Under the pieces are notes generated by a model. It made no database searches. It had not been told where the DNA came from and saw only the letters and a program-made list of their open reading frames with translations. Of a DNA stretch of 64,000 nucleotides, positions 36,080 through 45,258 are shown in pieces. Positions within the stretch are counted from its first letter, which is position 1. Every line of letters begins with the position of its first letter. The stretch is from NCBI GenBank assembly GCA_026387915.1, contig JAPLKS010000004.1, positions 62,001-126,000 of the forward strand, written 5' to 3'. Made by a program: the position numbers and the translations under genes. The DNA is from Gemmatimonadota bacterium. GTDB lineage: Bacteria; Gemmatimonadota; Gemmatimonadetes; Gemmatimonadales; Gemmatimonadaceae.

Positions 36080-39040
36080 TTACCCGATGGCGCGCGCGCT
36101 CTCCAGCGCGGCGCGCAGGGCGGCAGGCACAATCGGTTTGGACACGAAGTCGTTCATCCCCGATTCGAGGCAAGCCTCGCGATCGCCGTCCATGGCATTT
36201 GCGGTCATGGCGATAATGCGGGTGTTCGCCGCATCGGAATGCAGGCGGCGGATGCGACGTGTGGCCTCGAGGCCATCGACGACCGGCATCTGGACATCCA
36301 TGAAAATCACGTCATACGAGAACCGCGTGGCCATGTCCACGGCCTCGGCACCGTCCGCGACGACGTCCACGCGGCAGTGCAGCCGCTCGAGCATTTTCAC
36401 GGCGACCACCTGATTCACCGGGTTGTCTTCGGCGAGCAGCACGCGGGTAAATGGTGTGCCGGGGTCGATGGGCGTCCAGTGCGAGTGTTGGCGCGGGCGA
36501 CCGTGCGCGCCAGCTTCGTCGATGCTGTGCCGCGTGACGAGCGGCTCTTCAGCGTGCCAGCCCGGTGCGCGGGCCATGAGTGTTGCCACGGCCTCCACGA
36601 GGACGCCTGGGTGGAGTGGCTTCGTGATGTAGGCGTTGAAGCCGATGCCGTGAAAGCGAACGGCATCCCCACGCGTGGCGGCCGCGGTGGCGAGCACCAG
36701 TTTGATGTCCTTGAGCGTTTCGTCAGCGCGCACGATGCGGCCGAGGGCTTCGCCATCCATGCCGGGCATTCGGAAATCCACGACCGCGGCGCGGAATGGA
36801 TCGCTGGTCGCCGCCGCCTGTCGAAGCTTGGCCAGCGCGTCGGGTCCGTTGAATGCATGGCTCACGCGCGCACCACGCGCTGCGAGCAGCGCGCGCATTA
36901 ACTCGACACTCACCGGCACATTGTCCACCACGAGGACGCGCACGCCGTCGAGCGACGCTTTCGGGCTCGGAAGCGGAGGGGTGGAGTGATCCTCCGCAAG
37001 CGAGAGTTCGAACCAGAAGGTTGAGCCCGCGCCTTCGACACTCTTCACGCCGATGGTGCCGCCCATCAGCTCCACGAGTCGCCGGCAGATGGAGAGCCCC
37101 AGCCCCGTGCCACCAAATCGACGTGCCGTGCTGGCGTCCGCTTGCGTAAAGGCACTGAACAGGCGGGGGATGACGGCAGCGGGAATGCCGATGCCGGTGT
37201 CGGAAATTTCAAAGCGCACCACGTTCGCACCGCTGTTCTTGGCGAGCGTCACATCAATAATGACGTGGCCCGTCTCCGTAAACTTGAGCGCGTTGCCGGC
37301 AAGATTGAACAGCACTTGCCGGAGGCGCCCCGCATCACCTAACACGCGGGACGGCACGTCTGGGTGCACCTGCACCAAGAATTCCACGCCCTTGTTCGAC
37401 GCCCCAGGCGCGAGCAGCTCGGCGACGTCCACCACGGCCAGCTCGAGCGCAAAGGGAATCGGTTCGATCAACAACTTGCCGGCTTCGATTTTCGAGAAGT
37501 CGAGAATGTCGTTGATCACACTCATCAGGGCCTGCGCCGAGCGGCCGATGGCGTCGGTATACCCGCGCTGTTCCGGCGACAACGACGTTTCGGACAGCAG
37601 GTTGGTCATTCCAAGGACGCCGTTCATCGGCGTGCGGATTTCATGCGACATCGTCGCAAGAAAATCACTCTTCGCGCGCGCCGCTTCTTCGGCGAGCTCC
37701 TTCGCCGCAACGAGTGCGGCCTCGGTCTGCTTGCGCGCCGCAATATCCGTTGCGATCCCCATTAAACCAATCGGTGTGCCGGCCACATCCCGCACCACGG
37801 TCACCGCCACCGCCACCAGCAGGCGTGTTCCATCCTTGCGGATGTACGTCCACTCGTGCTCGTTGGGAAGATTGCGCAAGGCCTTCGCCACCACGACGTC
37901 GAAGCCGGGGGTGATGGGCTCGCCGAGTTCCTGCGAGAACTCGGTGGCGCGCGCGGCCATCTCGTCGGGGTCGTGAAAAACGCCAGGGGTGTGTCGGCCG
38001 ATCATTTCCTCGGCGGAATACCCGAGTAGACGCTCGGCCGCTTCGTTGAAGGTGTGAATAATGCCGTTGAGCCCCGTGGCGATTATCGCCAGTGGTGACG
38101 ACGACAGCAACGAACGATTTTGAATGGACTTGGCTCGCGCGTCATCTTCCGCGTTCTTGCGCGAGGTGATGTCCACAAAGGTGCACAGCGCCTGAAAGAG
38201 CTGGCCGTTTTCATTGAACTGCGGAATGGCATCGACCTGCAGCCACACCCGATCACGGGTGACGGGGCGAAAGACCCCCATGACGACGCCGCGTACTTCC
38301 TTTGCGGTGGAGAGTGACTGCACCACGGGATGGGTGTTCCCCGGAAAATCAGATCCGTCCTCGTGAATGACCTGCCAGGTGGGATCAAATGAGGTCCGGC
38401 CCTCGAGCTGATCGGCCGTCACGCCCAGGAGGTCGCGCGCCGCTTGATTGCTCCAGACGATTTTCGAATCGGTATCTTGGAGAATGATCCCCGTCTGCAT
38501 CGACATCGCCATCCCCCGGAAGCGCTCTTCGCTGGCGCGAATACGCATCGAGGCTTTGCGCAGTTCGAGGTGTGCGACCACCTGACGCCCCAGCGTCTCC
38601 AGCGCCTGAAGCTGCTCGGCCGTCAGGGTGCGCGCTTCGTGGTCAATGACGCACAACGTTCCCAGCGCTTGGCCCCGTGGCGTGACGAGCGGCGTGCCAG
38701 CGTAGAATCGGACGTGCGGGTCGCCCTGCACCAATGGGTTGTCAGCAAACCGGACATCCGCGTGCGCATCCGGCACCACGAACGGACCGTCGCCGAGGAT
38801 GGCGTGCGCACAAAAGGCGAATTCGCGCGGAGTTTCGGTGGCGTCGAGCCCGTGCCGCGAGAGGAACCACTGCCGCGTCTCGTCAATCAGCGACACGAGC
38901 GCTATCGGCACGCCACAGATGTGGCTGGCGAGTGCCGTCAGGTCGTCAAAGGCCGAGTCCCCAGAGGTGTCGAGCACGGCGTATTCGCGGAGTGCCAGTA
39001 GCCGTTCGGCTTCGTCTGGGGGGAGCGGGGCGGGTTGCAT
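36080..39040 (-). CDS. Hybrid sensor histidine kinase (GAF-PAS-PAS-HisKA-HATPase-REC-REC)
   Basis: The protein has 986 residues and no transmembrane segment. A GAF domain (about 25-165; ETRQWFLSRHGLDATETPR) is followed by two PAS/PAC domains (about 175-430). The HisKA box SHEIRTPMNGVLGM has His about 466. The HATPase domain shows the N box, DTGIGIP and GGTGLGLSICRRLVE. Two receiver domains follow with phosphoacceptors VVDFRMPGMDG (about Asp755) and FMDVQMPVVDG (about Asp914). Receiver 1 lacks one acid of the usual pair (VVDN rather than D/E-D), so it may be degenerate; receiver 2 is complete. No HPt domain or output partner is adjacent. Start at MQPAPLPPDEAERL. Confidence 0.92.
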   Translation of the reverse strand: MQPAPLPPDEAERLLALREYAVLDTSGDSAFDDLTALASHICGVPIALVSLIDETRQWFLSRHGLDATETPREFAFCAHAILGDGPFVVPDAHADVRFADNPLVQGDPHVRFYAGTPLVTPRGQALGTLCVIDHEARTLTAEQLQALETLGRQVVAHLELRKASMRIRASEERFRGMAMSMQTGIILQDTDSKIVWSNQAARDLLGVTADQLEGRTSFDPTWQVIHEDGSDFPGNTHPVVQSLSTAKEVRGVVMGVFRPVTRDRVWLQVDAIPQFNENGQLFQALCTFVDITSRKNAEDDARAKSIQNRSLLSSSPLAIIATGLNGIIHTFNEAAERLLGYSAEEMIGRHTPGVFHDPDEMAARATEFSQELGEPITPGFDVVVAKALRNLPNEHEWTYIRKDGTRLLVAVAVTVVRDVAGTPIGLMGIATDIAARKQTEAALVAAKELAEEAARAKSDFLATMSHEIRTPMNGVLGMTNLLSETSLSPEQRGYTDAIGRSAQALMSVINDILDFSKIEAGKLLIEPIPFALELAVVDVAELLAPGASNKGVEFLVQVHPDVPSRVLGDAGRLRQVLFNLAGNALKFTETGHVIIDVTLAKNSGANVVRFEISDTGIGIPAAVIPRLFSAFTQADASTARRFGGTGLGLSICRRLVELMGGTIGVKSVEGAGSTFWFELSLAEDHSTPPLPSPKASLDGVRVLVVDNVPVSVELMRALLAARGARVSHAFNGPDALAKLRQAAATSDPFRAAVVDFRMPGMDGEALGRIVRADETLKDIKLVLATAAATRGDAVRFHGIGFNAYITKPLHPGVLVEAVATLMARAPGWHAEEPLVTRHSIDEAGAHGRPRQHSHWTPIDPGTPFTRVLLAEDNPVNQVVAVKMLERLHCRVDVVADGAEAVDMATRFSYDVIFMDVQMPVVDGLEATRRIRRLHSDAANTRIIAMTANAMDGDREACLESGMNDFVSKPIVPAALRAALESARAIG

Positions 39041-39136
39041 GCGCGAATTGTCCCCAATAGCCCGCGTGGGCGCAACCTCCGGAGCGACGCCGATATGGTA
39101 CGCGCGAGGAAAAGGCGCTACCTTCGCGTGCATCCT

Positions 39137-42100
39137 ATGACTCCACCTCGCCCAATCCTGCGTGCCGCGGCCATATTGGCTCTGGCCTCCCGTTGCCTCG
39201 CTGCCCAAGCGCCGGCCTTCACAATTGCCGACAGCGCCTGGGACTCCGAAACACTCGGCAATCATCGCGCGGTGGTGCAGGTGGCCGCAGGCGGGCGCTT
39301 TGTGCACGTGACGGTGCCCTGGCGCCGCCCAGATCGGCACCCAGAGCTCAAAGGTGTGATCATCGTCTCAGCGAGTGGGGGATCCGCCATTCGGAACGTG
39401 CGGCGAGGCGCCATCACGCAGTCCGCCGGCGAGTTCGATTTTGAGGCCACGGCCGGAGCGGGGCGCTACTACATCTACTACATGCCCTATAAATCGGGGG
39501 GGCGATCCAACTATCCGAATGTTGTGTACCTCCCCGTCACCGAAACGGCGGACAGCAGCTGGCTCGGTGCGTTGGCGCATGCGCCGGGAACGGTGCAGGG
39601 CACGGTGGAGCGATTTGAGGACATTGACGCCCTGAACGCCTTTGCACCGATGGAAGTGATTGCTACGCCAGACGAAGTCGCGCAACTCGATGCGGCGCAT
39701 GCGGCCGATGCGTTCCTGCTCTTTCCGGAGGATCGCCTGCATTCCATTCGGATGCGCGATCAGTTGCCGCAGCGCTGGATCGCGCGCGGCCCAACCCGCG
39801 CGTTCTCCGATCAAGCACGGCGCGGCGAGTACCTCGCCTTTCAGCTCGGCGTGTATGCACGGCGCGCCGTCGCGAATGTGCGCGTGACCTTCAGCGATCT
39901 GCGCTCCGGCAAGGCCGTGCTGCCGGCTTCCCAGTTGAACTCGCTCAACAACGGCGGCACGAACTGGGACGGCGGCTCGTTCACGCAGCGTGTGGATGTG
40001 AGCGCTGGGGCCGTGCAGTCCATGTGGTGCGGTGTGGATGTGCCCACTAAGACGGCGCCCGGCACCTACACTGGTCAAGCGACGGTAACTGCTGACGGCG
40101 TTGCGCCGGTGACCGTCGCACTCTCGATCGTCGTGCGTGCCGATTCCGTGCTGGCCGGCGGCGCGAACGAACCGGAGAAAATGACGCGCCTCAAATGGCT
40201 CAACTCGTCGCTTGGGCAGCGCAACGATGTGATCAAGCCGTACACGCCGATCGTCGTCAGCGGGAACACGCTACGCTTTCTCGGTCGCTCGATCACCCTC
40301 GCCGCCACCGGTCTCCCCGCAAAGATTGAAACCTTCTTTACGCCGGAGATGACCGGGTTCTCGAAAACCGCGACCGCCGTGCTCGCCGCGCCGATGCGGC
40401 TCGACGTGCAGTCAACGGGCGCAACCACGGCGGCATCGGCCACCACCCACGGCGCCCTTCGCTTTGTGCGTCGCGAGGCAGGGACCGTCACGTGGACGGC
40501 CACCACCGACGCCGGCGCGTATGACGTGGACGTGCGCGGCTCTCTTGAGTTTGACGGCACCCTCACCTACGAAATGCGCCTTCGCGCCAAGCGCGCGGTG
40601 GCCTTTGATGACATCGCGCTCACGATGCCGTATACGCCCGTGGCCGCCACGTACGCGATGGGACTGGGGCTCAAGGGGCAAAAGCGCCCGTCGTCATTTG
40701 CCTGGCAGTGGGACGTGGCCAAAAAGAATCAGGACGGCGCCTGGCTCGGCGGAGTGAACGCCGGACTGTTCTTTTCGCTGCGCGCGGAGAACTACGTGCG
40801 GCCGCTCAACACAAACTTCTATTTGCAGAAACCGTTACTGTTGCCGCCCTCGTGGGGCAATGACGGAAAGGGCGGCATCACCTGGCGCGAGGAGAATGGC
40901 GCGGTGATCGTGCGCGCAGCCAGCGGCGCTCGAACGCTCGCCGCCGGCGATTCGCTGCGGTTTGATGTGCACTTCCTGGTCACCCCATTTCACCCCATCG
41001 ACACCGACGATCAGTGGAGTCATAAGTACTACCACAAGTTTGCGCCGCTCGACACAATAGCTGCCGCTGGCGCCAATGTGGTGAACGTCCATCATGCGAC
41101 GCCGATCAATCCGTACATCAACTATCCGTTCATTGCACACGATACCATGACGCGGTACATCGCGTCCGCGCACGCGCGCGGCCTGAACGTGAAGATCTAC
41201 AACACCGTGCGCGAGCTTTCCAACCGCGCCTACGAAACCTTCGCGATGCGAAGCCTCGGCCACGAGATTTACTCCCCGGGCAAGGGCGGCGGTTACTCAT
41301 GGTTGCAGGAGCACCTCGGCGACGATTACATCGCCGCCTGGTTCGTGCCGGAACTCAAGGACGCGGCCGTGGTGAACAGCGGGATGAGTCGCTGGCACAA
41401 CTACTATGTGGAAGGAATCAACTGGCTGGTGAAGAACGTCGGCATCGACGGACTCTATCTCGACGATGTTGCCTTTGACCGCACCACCATGAAGCGGATC
41501 AAGCGCATGCTCGTACAGAACGGGCGCCCCGGCATTGTCGACCTGCACTCGGCCAATCAGTACAATGTCAATGACGGCTTCCAGAACAGTGCCATGCTCT
41601 ACATGGAGCACTTTCCGTATTTGAGTCGGCTCTGGTTTGGCGAGTACTTTGACTACGAAAAAAGCTCGTCCGACTTCTTCCTCACCGAAGTGAGCGGCAT
41701 TCCGTTCGGTTTGATGGGAGAGATGCTACAAGACGGCGGAAACCCGTGGCGCGGCATGGTGTATGGCATGACCAATCGTATGCCGTGGTCGGCCAATGCC
41801 GATCCGCGCCCGTTGTGGAAGCTCTGGGACAGCTTCGGTATGAAAGGCTCCACGATGTTTGGCTATTGGGCGCCAACGGTTCAGGTGAAGACCGGGCGTG
41901 ACGACGTAAAAGCCACGGTCTACCGGCGCAATGGGCGCTCTCTCGTGGCCGTCGCGAGCTGGGCGCCAGAAACCGTGAACGTGACGCTCGACGTGGACTG
42001 GAAAGCGCTCGGGCTCAATGGCGCGCAAGCGAAGATCAACGCACCCGAAGTGAAGGGACTTCAAACGGCACGCACGATCGCCGTCGGCGAGTCCATTTCC

Positions 42101-42139
42101 ATTGCGCCGGGCAAAGGCATTCTCCTCATCGTACGGTGA
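39137..42139 (+). CDS. Exported glycoside-hydrolase-like protein (DUF6067-type)
   Basis: The protein has 1000 residues. Signal peptide (ILRAAAILALASRCLAAQ), then a beta-rich N-terminal half with an Ig-like segment (SMWCGVDVPTKTAPGTYTGQ). A TIM-barrel-like C-terminal half shows NVVNVHHATPINPYINYPF, ARGLNVKIYNTVREL and an acidic loop GIDGLYLDDVAFDRTTMKR that fits a catalytic or substrate-binding carboxylate. VDLHSANQYN and VSGIPFGLMGEM follow, and a C-terminal beta domain closes the protein. I associate this layout with the DUF6067 glycosidase-like family (assignment from memory, not tested). It is coupled to the downstream DUF5107 gene by a TGATG overlap, suggesting joint action on a polysaccharide. 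Confidence 0.75.
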   Translation: MTPPRPILRAAAILALASRCLAAQAPAFTIADSAWDSETLGNHRAVVQVAAGGRFVHVTVPWRRPDRHPELKGVIIVSASGGSAIRNVRRGAITQSAGEFDFEATAGAGRYYIYYMPYKSGGRSNYPNVVYLPVTETADSSWLGALAHAPGTVQGTVERFEDIDALNAFAPMEVIATPDEVAQLDAAHAADAFLLFPEDRLHSIRMRDQLPQRWIARGPTRAFSDQARRGEYLAFQLGVYARRAVANVRVTFSDLRSGKAVLPASQLNSLNNGGTNWDGGSFTQRVDVSAGAVQSMWCGVDVPTKTAPGTYTGQATVTADGVAPVTVALSIVVRADSVLAGGANEPEKMTRLKWLNSSLGQRNDVIKPYTPIVVSGNTLRFLGRSITLAATGLPAKIETFFTPEMTGFSKTATAVLAAPMRLDVQSTGATTAASATTHGALRFVRREAGTVTWTATTDAGAYDVDVRGSLEFDGTLTYEMRLRAKRAVAFDDIALTMPYTPVAATYAMGLGLKGQKRPSSFAWQWDVAKKNQDGAWLGGVNAGLFFSLRAENYVRPLNTNFYLQKPLLLPPSWGNDGKGGITWREENGAVIVRAASGARTLAAGDSLRFDVHFLVTPFHPIDTDDQWSHKYYHKFAPLDTIAAAGANVVNVHHATPINPYINYPFIAHDTMTRYIASAHARGLNVKIYNTVRELSNRAYETFAMRSLGHEIYSPGKGGGYSWLQEHLGDDYIAAWFVPELKDAAVVNSGMSRWHNYYVEGINWLVKNVGIDGLYLDDVAFDRTTMKRIKRMLVQNGRPGIVDLHSANQYNVNDGFQNSAMLYMEHFPYLSRLWFGEYFDYEKSSSDFFLTEVSGIPFGLMGEMLQDGGNPWRGMVYGMTNRMPWSANADPRPLWKLWDSFGMKGSTMFGYWAPTVQVKTGRDDVKATVYRRNGRSLVAVASWAPETVNVTLDVDWKALGLNGAQAKINAPEVKGLQTARTIAVGESISIAPGKGILLIVR

Positions 42140-45100
42140 TGGCCATGCGATTCCCCAGCGTGCCAGTCTGGCTGCTACTCGCCGGGTCTGTAGGCGCACA
42201 ATCAAAGCCAGTGCCCGCCGAAGTGGCGAAAGTGGCCAAGGTCGCCGAGGTGGTGACCGGCGCGCCGACGGCGACGCGCGTACGCGAATACCGGCAGTCG
42301 TTTCCAACCTATCCATTCAGCGATCCCAACCCAATTCCGGTGGTCGGGCGTATTTATCCGTATTTCCGGTTCGACGGATTTACCGACCGAGCGGAGTCGC
42401 ACGAGTGGAAGGTGGTGGAACTCGAGAACGAATACTTGCGCGTGCTCATTCTCCCAGAGATCGGCGGCAAGATCTGGGCGGCGATCGAAAAGAAGAGCGG
42501 ACGCCCGTTCATCTATTACAACCACGCCGTGAAGTTCCGCGACATTGCCATGCGCGGGCCGTGGACGAGCGGTGGCATCGAAGCCAACTACGGCATTATC
42601 GGACACACGCCGAACGTCTCCACGCCGGTGGATTACACCACACGTCGGAACGCCGATGGCAGCGTGAGCTGCATCACCGGCGCGCTGGATTTGCTGACCG
42701 GTACCACCTGGCGCGTGGAGACTCGACTGGCGCCAGGCGAAGGATCTTTCACCACCGCTTCCACCTGGTACAATGGCTCCGCGCTCGAGGAGCCCTATTA
42801 CCACTGGATGACGGCTGGCATTCCCACAAAAGGCAATCTGCAATATGTCTTTCCGGGCACCAGCTACCTCGGTCACGACGGCGAGCACGGCGACTGGCCC
42901 ATCAACAAAGCGCTCGACCGTGATGTGAGCTGGTACGACCGCAACGACTTCAAAGGCTACAAGTCGTACCATGTGTTCGGCGGCGAAGGGGATTTCTTTG
43001 GCGCCTATTGGCACGATCAAGATTTTGGTATGGCGCGCGTGGCGCCGCGCGACGAAAAACCGGGACAGAAAATCTGGATCTGGGGGCTCTCGCGGCAGGG
43101 GATGATCTGGGAGGATCTGCTCACCGACACCGACGGGCAGTACTCCGAGTTGCAGTCTGGCCGGTTGTTCAACCAGTCCGCCGAAGGGAGCACCTTCACG
43201 CCATTCAAGCATCGCGGCTTTGCGCCGCGCGTCACCGATCGATGGACCGAGCGGTGGATGCCGGTGGTGGGCACCAAAGGATTTGTTGCGGCCTCAGCGG
43301 CCGGCGCCATCAACGTGCAGCGTGACGGTAACAAGCTCATCGTCGCCATTTCGCCCGCCGTGCGTCTTGATGACACGCTTGTTGTGACGATAGGCGGCAA
43401 ACGCATCGCGTCGCGCCGAGTGGTGCGCGGACCGTTGCAACCGTGGGCCGATACCATCGTTGCGCCGGGCGCATCCCTTGCTGGTGTTGGCGTGGAACTC
43501 GGTGATCATCGCCTTGAGTATCGCGGTGATCCGGCACTCGCGGCGCTCGATCGCCCCCTCGATACGCCGGCCGCATTCAACTGGACATCAGCGTACGGGC
43601 TGTACCTGCAGGGGAAAGAGTTGATGCGCCAGCGCGAGTACGACCGCGCCGTGCCTTTGCTCGACAGCTCACTTGCCCGAGAGCCGAACTTCGTACCCGC
43701 GCTCGCTGACCGTGCAGCGCTCGCGTTGCGCGCCATGCGCTATGCCGACGCGCGCCAGTGGGCGAAGCGCGCACTCGCGGTGGACAGTTACGACGGGGCG
43801 GCCAATTATTACTACGGTCTGGCTAATCGACGGCTCGGCCGCGTAGCTGATGCGCGCGACGGGCTTGAGCTTGCCACGCAGTCGGCGGAGTATCGCGCGG
43901 CGGCATGGAGTGAGCTCTCCAAGTTGTGGCTCTCACTCGGGGATGTGACGCGAGCGGATTCGTACGCGGGCAAGGCGCTGGCCGCGGATTCAGGAAATCT
44001 CGATGCGCTGGCTGTGGGCGTTGTGGCAGCGCGTCGGCGCGGTGCGAACGCGTCTCTCACCAAACCCACGCCGGACGTTCAGCCTACGCCCGCTTCGCTC
44101 GAAGCCGATGCCGCGTACAACGCGCGCGTGTCCGCGCTTGAAGTTGCGGATCCACTGAGTCAACTCTCTCGCTTTGAACGACTGCTCGCCCGCCGCACAC
44201 CCAACGCAGGCAAGCGACTATTGGAGAACGTGCGCAGCGAACTGCCGGAGCAAGCGCTCTTTCAGCTCGCCGCGTTTTATCAGGACGTTGGCGAGCGCGC
44301 TGCGGTGCTGCAGCTTCTCGAAGGCCTCGGTAATCACTCGGAAGCTCTCTACTGGCGCGCATCCATAGTCGCGGGGCAGCCGCCTGCCGGTAGCGCCGCG
44401 CCAACCGACAGCAGCGTGCGCGCGCTTCTCACACGAGCAAATGGCGCATCACCACGCCTGGTCTTTCCGAATCGACCGGAAGTGATTGCCGCGCTCGAGT
44501 TCGCCGTCGCACAGTCGTCAGCGTGGCAGCCGCGTTACTACCTCGCGCTCGGCTACTGGGGCACGGGGCGTTCCGCCGAGGCCGCAGAGATGATGACCGC
44601 GCTCGGCAACACGCCAACCTACGCGCCGTTCTATGCGGCGCGCGCTACGCTCCCAGGCCGCGCGATCCGCGATCAAATCGCCGACCTGACGACTGCTGCA
44701 ACGCTTGATCCCGCCGAATGGCGCTACGGCAAGCTGCTCGCCGAGCGCAAGATGGAGTCGGGCGACGCGCAGGGCGCCGTGGCGACCGTGCAGTCCTACT
44801 ACACGCGGATGCCCGAGCGCTACATCCTCGGCCTCACGCTTGTGCGCGCGCTCGAGGCCGCCGAGCGGTATCAGGAGGCGAATGATGTGCTCGGCCGTCT
44901 CAAGGTGCTGCCGTACGAAGGCGCCGCCGAAGGGCATGCGTTGTACCGCGAGGCTAAGCTGATGCTCGCAGTTGATGCGATACGCACCAAACAGTGGGAT
45001 GCGGCGCGGCGGTTTATTGCCGACGCCCGCGAATGGCCGGAGCGACTCGGGGCGGGAAAGCCGTATGACGCGGATATCGACGTGCGTCTCGAGAACTGGC

Positions 45101-45225
45101 TAACTGCGGATATTGCGGCCCGCAGTGGCGCGAGCGGAGCCTCGGGGGTCGCGACGCCAGCATTCCAACCATCGGCCGGTCTCGAGTCTCGCGTGATCGC
45201 GCGTTGGCAGGCAATGAATCGATGA
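42139..45225 (+). CDS. Exported DUF5107 protein with TPR repeats
   Basis: The protein has about 1028 residues. A signal peptide is followed by the DUF5107 domain (about residues 85-400), whose hallmark is VELENEYLRVLILPEIGGKI; KGYKSYHVFGGEGDFFGAYWH follows. The fold is expected to be a galactose-mutarotase-like beta-sandwich. From about residue 485 the chain is tetratricopeptide-like (KELMRQREYDRAVPLLDSSL, ALAVDSYDGAANYYYGLANRR) and continues to the C-terminus. DUF5107 proteins occur in carbohydrate-utilisation loci. Possible starts are GTG 42136, ATG 42139 and ATG 42145; ATG 42139 is given. Paired with the upstream glycosidase-like gene. Confidence 0.82.
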   Translation: MAMRFPSVPVWLLLAGSVGAQSKPVPAEVAKVAKVAEVVTGAPTATRVREYRQSFPTYPFSDPNPIPVVGRIYPYFRFDGFTDRAESHEWKVVELENEYLRVLILPEIGGKIWAAIEKKSGRPFIYYNHAVKFRDIAMRGPWTSGGIEANYGIIGHTPNVSTPVDYTTRRNADGSVSCITGALDLLTGTTWRVETRLAPGEGSFTTASTWYNGSALEEPYYHWMTAGIPTKGNLQYVFPGTSYLGHDGEHGDWPINKALDRDVSWYDRNDFKGYKSYHVFGGEGDFFGAYWHDQDFGMARVAPRDEKPGQKIWIWGLSRQGMIWEDLLTDTDGQYSELQSGRLFNQSAEGSTFTPFKHRGFAPRVTDRWTERWMPVVGTKGFVAASAAGAINVQRDGNKLIVAISPAVRLDDTLVVTIGGKRIASRRVVRGPLQPWADTIVAPGASLAGVGVELGDHRLEYRGDPALAALDRPLDTPAAFNWTSAYGLYLQGKELMRQREYDRAVPLLDSSLAREPNFVPALADRAALALRAMRYADARQWAKRALAVDSYDGAANYYYGLANRRLGRVADARDGLELATQSAEYRAAAWSELSKLWLSLGDVTRADSYAGKALAADSGNLDALAVGVVAARRRGANASLTKPTPDVQPTPASLEADAAYNARVSALEVADPLSQLSRFERLLARRTPNAGKRLLENVRSELPEQALFQLAAFYQDVGERAAVLQLLEGLGNHSEALYWRASIVAGQPPAGSAAPTDSSVRALLTRANGASPRLVFPNRPEVIAALEFAVAQSSAWQPRYYLALGYWGTGRSAEAAEMMTALGNTPTYAPFYAARATLPGRAIRDQIADLTTAATLDPAEWRYGKLLAERKMESGDAQGAVATVQSYYTRMPERYILGLTLVRALEAAERYQEANDVLGRLKVLPYEGAAEGHALYREAKLMLAVDAIRTKQWDAARRFIADAREWPERLGAGKPYDADIDVRLENWLTADIAARSGASGASGVATPAFQPSAGLESRVIARWQAMNR

Positions 45226-45258
45226 CATGATTCTGACGGCGCGGCGGCATGGTGCGCC

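Noticed and set aside
39041-39340. Extension of the histidine-kinase frame upstream of 39040
   Set aside because: The additional 100 codons run opposite the exported glycosidase-like gene and do not look like protein; the ATG before the GAF domain is the better start.
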